NCBI GenBank assembly: GCA_009841225.1
Contig: VXMF01000004.1
Coordinates: 89,643 to 153,642, forward strand
Origin: Terriglobia bacterium
Lineage (GTDB): Bacteria > Acidobacteriota > Terriglobia > Bryobacterales > UBA6623
Length of the DNA stretch: 64,000 nt
Reading direction: 5' to 3'
The notes beneath the pieces are model-generated. The model searched no databases. It was not told where the DNA came from and saw only the letters and a list, made by a program, of their open reading frames with translations. The position numbers and the translations under genes are program-made. Positions 59,971 to 64,000 of the stretch are shown here, one piece after another. Every line of letters starts with the position of its first letter. Positions within the stretch are counted from its first letter, which is position 1.

Positions 59971-60343
59971 CCATATGTGGGAGTCCGTCACCACGCCTCA
60001 AGCAGACTACCCATCGCAGTATAGAGTTTGCCTGTTCAACCGAGACAAGAAGTCGAGTGTGAGCCACTCACGTGCGCGGTGGTCAGCAACGGCTCTTGAC
60101 CGTCGAATTCGAAGAGGCTGACTCCGCTTGGGCGGGGTGCGCCGATGGACGACCTGATCCCCGGGGCTACGATCATGGAGCCGTCCGAAGCATTGGGAGC
60201 GACCGTGACTAATTTGGGGAAAGAACCTTTTGAACATCGAGACGGAGTGCTGGGAGCGACGGGTATAGCGCCGGTGGCCAGTTTAGACCAGAACATCCTG
60301 GCTCCGCCTTACATGCTCCGTTCGCGTGACTTCACACCTCAGG
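59971..60343. other. 373 bp with no supported gene
   Basis: Short frames exist on both strands (for example minus-strand FPKLVTVAPNASDGSMIVAP around 60150-60210) but none has a start, composition or motif I can support. It may hold the end of a decayed gene. Confidence 0.35.
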
Positions 60344-61177
60344 CTACGGCGAGGTGCCGAGCTGGTACTTGCCTTCAGTGTGCAGATACAGGACACACTC
60401 CTCGGCCGAGTCGCACGAGAGCTGATGCACCGCCTCTCCGTTCGAGCCGAAATAGCTGCCCGGGTCCAGTCTATGAGTGTCGGATTCGCCTGACAGCTGG
60501 ATGCTGGTCTGACCCTGGATCGTCACAACACGCATTATCGGGGCGCTCGTGCTGAGTTCACCGTCGTAACCGGACGGCAGTTTGACGAAGGTGCCGTTTT
60601 TCTCGTTGTCCTTGACGCTACTCCAGAGGTAGGCCATCTTGGGGCCTTTGTCGCCGACCCACTCTGCGTCCTCGGCCTCCAGCCACATGATGTTTCCCGC
60701 GTCGACGTTGATCGGGCGCTCGCCGCTGTCGAACGCTTCATCCGCGGGCTTGACGAGATATGGGCCCGACAGGATCTCCAAGAAGATCATGGAGTTCTTG
60801 CCTTTCGCGGCGGTGATGTGGTTTTCCCCCAGCGGCTGCGTCCAGAACGAGCCGGATTCCATCCACATCTTCTCGGCAGCAGGGTCGTCGTTGTGAACGG
60901 CGCCGCTGATCACGACCGCACGGTAGGTGATGTTGTGGATGTGCGGCGGGGACTGAAAGCCGTCCGTGAACCTAACGAGGATCCCCGACGGCACGTCTGC
61001 CCGGATGTCACCCCAAAGCTTTCCCGCCTTCGGGCCGAGTTCGCCGCGCGCGGGATTCAGAGGAATGAACTCAACGTCCGATCTCTTGACGAGTTCATTT
61101 GCCGGACGTTCGCCAGCCGCGGCCTGCGCCGTTCCCAAGGCACCAGCTGCGAGCAAAATTGCGGCCAGCGTGATCAT
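60344..61177 (-). CDS. exported cupin protein (DUF4437-like)
   Basis: 277 residues from ATG 61177, which begins a signal peptide (ITLAAILLAAGALGTAQAAA); the frame opens earlier but the leader fixes the start. The first cupin half has SPPHIHNITYRAVVISGAVH and GSFWTQPLGENHITA, giving His-x-His and a further His; the second has ITIQGQTSIQ-like strands and GSYFGSNGEAVHQLSCDSAE. DUF4437 proteins are bicupins of unknown substrate, often periplasmic. Two Cys (CDSAEEC) near the end could form a disulfide. Confidence 0.82.
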   Translation of the reverse strand: MITLAAILLAAGALGTAQAAAGERPANELVKRSDVEFIPLNPARGELGPKAGKLWGDIRADVPSGILVRFTDGFQSPPHIHNITYRAVVISGAVHNDDPAAEKMWMESGSFWTQPLGENHITAAKGKNSMIFLEILSGPYLVKPADEAFDSGERPINVDAGNIMWLEAEDAEWVGDKGPKMAYLWSSVKDNEKNGTFVKLPSGYDGELSTSAPIMRVVTIQGQTSIQLSGESDTHRLDPGSYFGSNGEAVHQLSCDSAEECVLYLHTEGKYQLGTSP

Positions 61178-61250
61178 GTTTCTCCTCACGGGAGTTCGTC
61201 GCGCCTGCAAGTGCCTACTGGCATAGGAATCGGCATATCTCTTCGAAGGG

Positions 61251-61576
61251 TAGCAAGGGAGGAAACGCGAACGCCTGCGGTGGTCCCTGCGATCCACCCG
61301 GTCGCGATTCAAGCCCGGTGCCGCAAGATAGCACCCTGTGCAACAACCAGACCGGGCTCGTGACTGGCGACGGCCGTTCCTGTGCTCGCGCCGAACTGTT
61401 CAGGTCAAGTCTTTCGACGCCTCGTTGCATGTGGCCCCTGACAGCTGGGCCTTTCCGAGTGTGCCGACGGCACCACACAGCGCTGCAAACGGTGGCACAG
61501 GGAGCCGCGAAACGCGGACGCTTGACGGTGTCAGCTTCCACGTCGCGCCGCGCTCTAGCTTCGGCCTGCTCGGGCC
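61251..61576. repeat. direct repeat, truncated copy 1 of the ABC gene start region
   Basis: Matches 62704-63116 in the same orientation at roughly 75-80 percent by eye. Landmarks are GACTGGCGACGGCCGTTCCT, CTCGTTGCATGTGG, CGTGCCGACGGCACCA and CTTGACGGTGTCAGCTTCCA. It lacks about 87 bp including the ABC start codon. The two copies flank the alpha/beta hydrolase gene. Confidence 0.85.
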
Positions 61577-61595
61577 ACAGTGCCCGTCGGCCTAG
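61506..61595 (+). pseudogene. fragment of a second ABC ATPase N-terminus
   Basis: Reads RETRTLDGVSFHVAPRSSFG then LLGPQCPSA and stop, against GETRALDGVSFQVAPRSIFG and LLGPNGSGKTT in the intact gene. The frame ends inside the P-loop, so no ATPase can be made. Confidence 0.8.
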
Positions 61596-61659
61596 ACGAA
61601 CTTGCCAGCGCCGGACGCCAGGCGCGTTGTTTCTTGTGTCAGCGGTTCGCGCAGCTATT

Positions 61660-62619
61660 TCATGTGGCGAACTCGTTGTCGGAGAGGAAAGCGTCGAACA
61701 GAGCGAAGCACTGCTCCGGCTCCTCGAGTTGCAGGAGGTGGCTGGTATCGGGCACAAAGGCGTATTCGATACCGAATGTCTCGCAGAATGACTTGCAACA
61801 CGGCGCAGTCTTCGGCGCGTCCTCCGGTACTGGGTCGGAACCGACGATCAAGAGCGGACGCCCCGCCGGATTGGGCTGCTGCCATATTTCCAGTTCGGCG
61901 ACGTCGGTATAGAGATCCGCCTCGACTGTGCCAGGGCAACGGAGCAGCCATTCTCCGCTGGCGCGATCGAAGTGCAGCACCGAGCGTGCATTGAGTTCCG
62001 CCACTCCCGGCCGCAGGCGACGGAACCGGTGCATCCAACGGAACACGTCGGCAAGTTCCTCGGGGTCCTGGAACCGGTTCTGGCGGCCCAGGGCGGCGGC
62101 GCGCAGCGTCTCGCCCTCGGACACCAGCGGGCCGCGTCGCGGGTTACCCTCAGGCGGGACCACCGGCGGGTCGAACAATACCAGCCCGTCCCAGTGCCAG
62201 ACGCCGTCGATGATCGCTAGCAGGGCTGCGATCGCCGTCATCGAATGGAAGACTCCGATCGTGGTCTTCTCGCCCCATTCTTCCGCAATCGCGCCGTGCA
62301 CCTGCGCGATGTCGCGCACGAAGCGGGGATAGCCGTGAGCCTCGCCGGCGTGAAAGGGGTTGCGCCCACAGTTGCGGACGTCATACAGCGCAAGGTCGAA
62401 GCGCTCAAGCATATGTCGCCAGAATGGGAAGTAGGAATCGCTCGCAAAGCCATTGCCGTGGCTCAGCACGACACGTGGCCCCGACGGGTTGCCGTGGCGC
62501 ACGACGCGAATCGGCGCGCCATCGTCCATCACGACGTCGAGGGTTGCGAGATGTTCGGGAAGGACGAATCCACCCGTTTGCCGCTGGGCTGGCATCGGGG
62601 AATACGGTGGGCCTGTCAC
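61660..62619 (-). CDS. alpha/beta hydrolase
   Basis: 319 residues. The oxyanion segment is VVLSHGNGFASDSYFPFWRH, the nucleophile elbow TIGVFHSMTAIAAL has Ser126 (G-x-H-S-x-T, not the usual GxSxG), the acid is probably in LLIVGSDPVPED and the base His in FVPDTSHLLQLEEPE. Close in plan to AB hydrolase_1 esterases and lactonases; substrate unknown. It is on the opposite strand to the ABC gene and lies between the two direct repeats, so the gene or its segment may have been inserted or duplicated around. Confidence 0.85.
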   Translation of the reverse strand: MTGPPYSPMPAQRQTGGFVLPEHLATLDVVMDDGAPIRVVRHGNPSGPRVVLSHGNGFASDSYFPFWRHMLERFDLALYDVRNCGRNPFHAGEAHGYPRFVRDIAQVHGAIAEEWGEKTTIGVFHSMTAIAALLAIIDGVWHWDGLVLFDPPVVPPEGNPRRGPLVSEGETLRAAALGRQNRFQDPEELADVFRWMHRFRRLRPGVAELNARSVLHFDRASGEWLLRCPGTVEADLYTDVAELEIWQQPNPAGRPLLIVGSDPVPEDAPKTAPCCKSFCETFGIEYAFVPDTSHLLQLEEPEQCFALFDAFLSDNEFAT

Positions 62620-62703
62620 GTGTACGCGTCTCCCTGCAACGGCACTGGCGACGATACGATCGTGATTCGTCGCGAATATACCATTTCAAAGGGTGCTGAA
62701 GAA

Positions 62704-63116
62704 TAGCAATGGAGGAAACGCAAACGCTCTCCACGGTCCACCCGATCTGCTAGGCCGCAGTCCATACCCAGTGACGCGAGATTGCACCCAGCACAACAAC
62801 CCGATCCGGCTTGTGACTGGCGACGGCCGTTCCTCTGCTCTCGCCGAACGGTATAGGTCAAGTGCCCCGCGACCTCGTTGCATGTGGTTCTGACACCCGC
62901 CCCTTTCCAGGCGTGCCGACGGCACCAAACAACGGTCTGAACGGCGGCCCAAGGAGCAGCGACCCGCTGTGCTACCGTCAAACCAATACCCGCTTGGATG
63001 CCCGCACCCGCCGCAGTCGAAATCTCGGAATGCACCTATAGCTATGGCGAGACTCGGGCGCTTGACGGTGTCAGCTTCCAAGTCGCGCCGCGCTCTATCT
63101 TCGGCCTCCTCGGGCC
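62704..63116. repeat. direct repeat, copy 2 (intact start of the ABC gene)
   Basis: Counterpart of 61251-61576. It covers ~295 bp upstream of the ABC start plus the first ~40 codons. Contains TGC-TACCGT (about 62969-62979) as a possible extended -10. Confidence 0.85.
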
Positions 63117-63945
63117 GAACGGCAGCGGCAAGACCACGCTGTTCCGCATCCTCTCCACCCTGCTCGCTCCCGCTAGTGGCAGCGCCAGGCTCTTCGGCAT
63201 CGATGTCACCGAGCGACCGATCGAGGCCAGGCGCCAAGTCGGCGTTGTCTTCCAGTCCCAGAGCTTGGACTCCCGGCTGACCGTGGAGGAAAATCTCGCG
63301 CACCAAGGCCACATGTATGGCCTGCGCGGGCACAGCCTCGCCAAGCGCATCGGGGAGGTGTTGGAAACGGTCGGCCTAGGGGAGCGACGCAAGGATCGCG
63401 TGCAGACCCTGTCGGGCGGGCTGCGTCGCCGGGCTGATCTGGCCAAGGGGCTGCTGCACGGCCCGAAACTGTTGCTGCTCGACGAGCCCAGCACGGGAGT
63501 CGATCCTGTGGCCCGCCTCGCCTTTTGGCGCCATCTGGAGCAGCTGCGGTCCGCTGCCGGCGTTACGGTTCTGCTGACGACGCATCTGCTGGAAGAGGCG
63601 GACGCTTGCGACGAACTGGCGATCCTAGATCGCGGCAAGCTGATCCGCCAAGGCGCGCCTGCCGACCTCAAAGCCGAGATCGGCGGCGAAGTTGTCACGC
63701 TGGCTACCAGCAGCACCAGCGATGTCGCGACGGCACTGGCCGAAGAATTCGCGGTTCAGGGCGCCCGCGTGAACGGCGAGGAGATTCGCTTCGAACATCC
63801 CGAGGGATCGAAGTGGGCCGCCCGCTTGATGAGTCGCTTCGGAACTCAGATTGAGTCCGTGAAGATCTCGCGGCCCAGCCTCGAAGACGTCTTCCTGCAC
63901 CACGCCGGGTACGGCTTCTACACGGAGAGCGACCAGCGCCGCTAA
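62998..63945 (+). CDS. ABC transporter ATP-binding protein
   Basis: 315 residues. Walker A is GLLGPNGSGKTTLFRIL, the Q-loop is VGVVFQSQSLDSRLTVEENL, the signature is LSGGLRRRADLAKGLL, Walker B is LLLLDEPSTGVDP and the H-loop is LTTHLLEEAD. The C-terminal ~80 residues (EVVTLATSSTSDVATALAEE) match the regulatory tail of ABC-2 type exporter ATPases such as DrrA/CcmA-like proteins. The permease is not in the window and probably follows downstream, where a new promoter begins at 63988. Confidence 0.94.
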   Translation: MPAPAAVEISECTYSYGETRALDGVSFQVAPRSIFGLLGPNGSGKTTLFRILSTLLAPASGSARLFGIDVTERPIEARRQVGVVFQSQSLDSRLTVEENLAHQGHMYGLRGHSLAKRIGEVLETVGLGERRKDRVQTLSGGLRRRADLAKGLLHGPKLLLLDEPSTGVDPVARLAFWRHLEQLRSAAGVTVLLTTHLLEEADACDELAILDRGKLIRQGAPADLKAEIGGEVVTLATSSTSDVATALAEEFAVQGARVNGEEIRFEHPEGSKWAARLMSRFGTQIESVKISRPSLEDVFLHHAGYGFYTESDQRR

Positions 63946-63987
63946 CCCGGATATCTCACCAGAGGCAGGGAATAAGGCCGTGCTTCG

Positions 63988-63996
63988 TGGTATAAT
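63988..63996 (+). promoter_or_regulatory. extended -10 promoter at the window edge
   Basis: TGG followed by perfect TATAAT (63991-63996), 46 bp after the ABC stop. It should drive a gene starting beyond base 64000. Confidence 0.5.
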
Positions 63997-64000
63997 TGGT

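Overview
This 64 kb window is GC-rich, densely coding bacterial chromosome. The gene families point to Acidobacteriota (a Bryobacterales- or Vicinamibacteria-like lineage is likely, but no marker gene fixes this). The evidence is a giant TonB receptor with an N-terminal carboxypeptidase-regulatory domain, CRTAC1/ASPIC FG-GAP proteins, DUF5916, DUF1552/DUF1592 planctomycete-type pairs, secreted quinoproteins and many secreted TPR or cytochrome proteins. An alpha-L-fucosidase end, a formylglycine-type sulfatase and a large receptor fit a life on complex sulfated or fucosylated glycans. I found no rRNA, integrase, transposase or CRISPR array.

Layout. 1-9.3 kb: fucosidase 3' end, Gfo/Idh oxidoreductase, SRPBCC protein, secreted DUF3604 protein, the first of three DUF4143 AAA ATPases, an exported flavodoxin, ketopantoate reductase, a RelE-type toxin-antitoxin pair and tRNA-Gln. 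9.3-22.9 kb: a minus-strand operon TPR-CRTAC1-CRTAC1, the second DUF4143 ATPase, a TPR-octaheme cytochrome, the TonB receptor and a TPR lipoprotein-like protein. 22.9-34.6 kb: tRNA-Thr/Gly/Thr, a UGA-interrupted ArsC/Spx gene read here as a selenoprotein with its own SECIS-like hairpin, a membrane phosphodiesterase, an orphan antitoxin, a dipeptidase, a prohibitin-like protein, a quinoprotein/diheme cytochrome pair and a second DUF3604 protein. 34.7-42 kb: the third DUF4143 ATPase, a 1.2 kb insert bounded by two copies of the glnA 3' end, glnA, a cupin isomerase-like protein, tRNA-Leu and a secreted EF-hand protein. 42-58 kb: DUF1552/DUF1592 pair, NHL propeller, DUF5916, sulfatase and a complete molybdenum hydroxylase operon coxS-L-M-D-E-G. 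58-64 kb: an AbiE-like pair, a DUF4437 cupin, an alpha/beta hydrolase bounded by direct repeats and an ABC ATPase, one repeat being a broken copy of the ABC gene start.

The strongest novel signals are these. (1) The ArsC/Spx gene at 23256-23603 has an in-frame UGA exactly at the catalytic Cys, followed 22 nt later by a perfect 8-bp hairpin. (2) Three dispersed DUF4143 ATPases each have an AT-rich dyad on or next to the start codon. (3) A duplicated glnA 3' end with terminator flanks a small island. (4) Many genes have a -10 box 7-11 nt before the start codon, suggesting leaderless transcription. All assignments come from reading the sequence; no database search was run.
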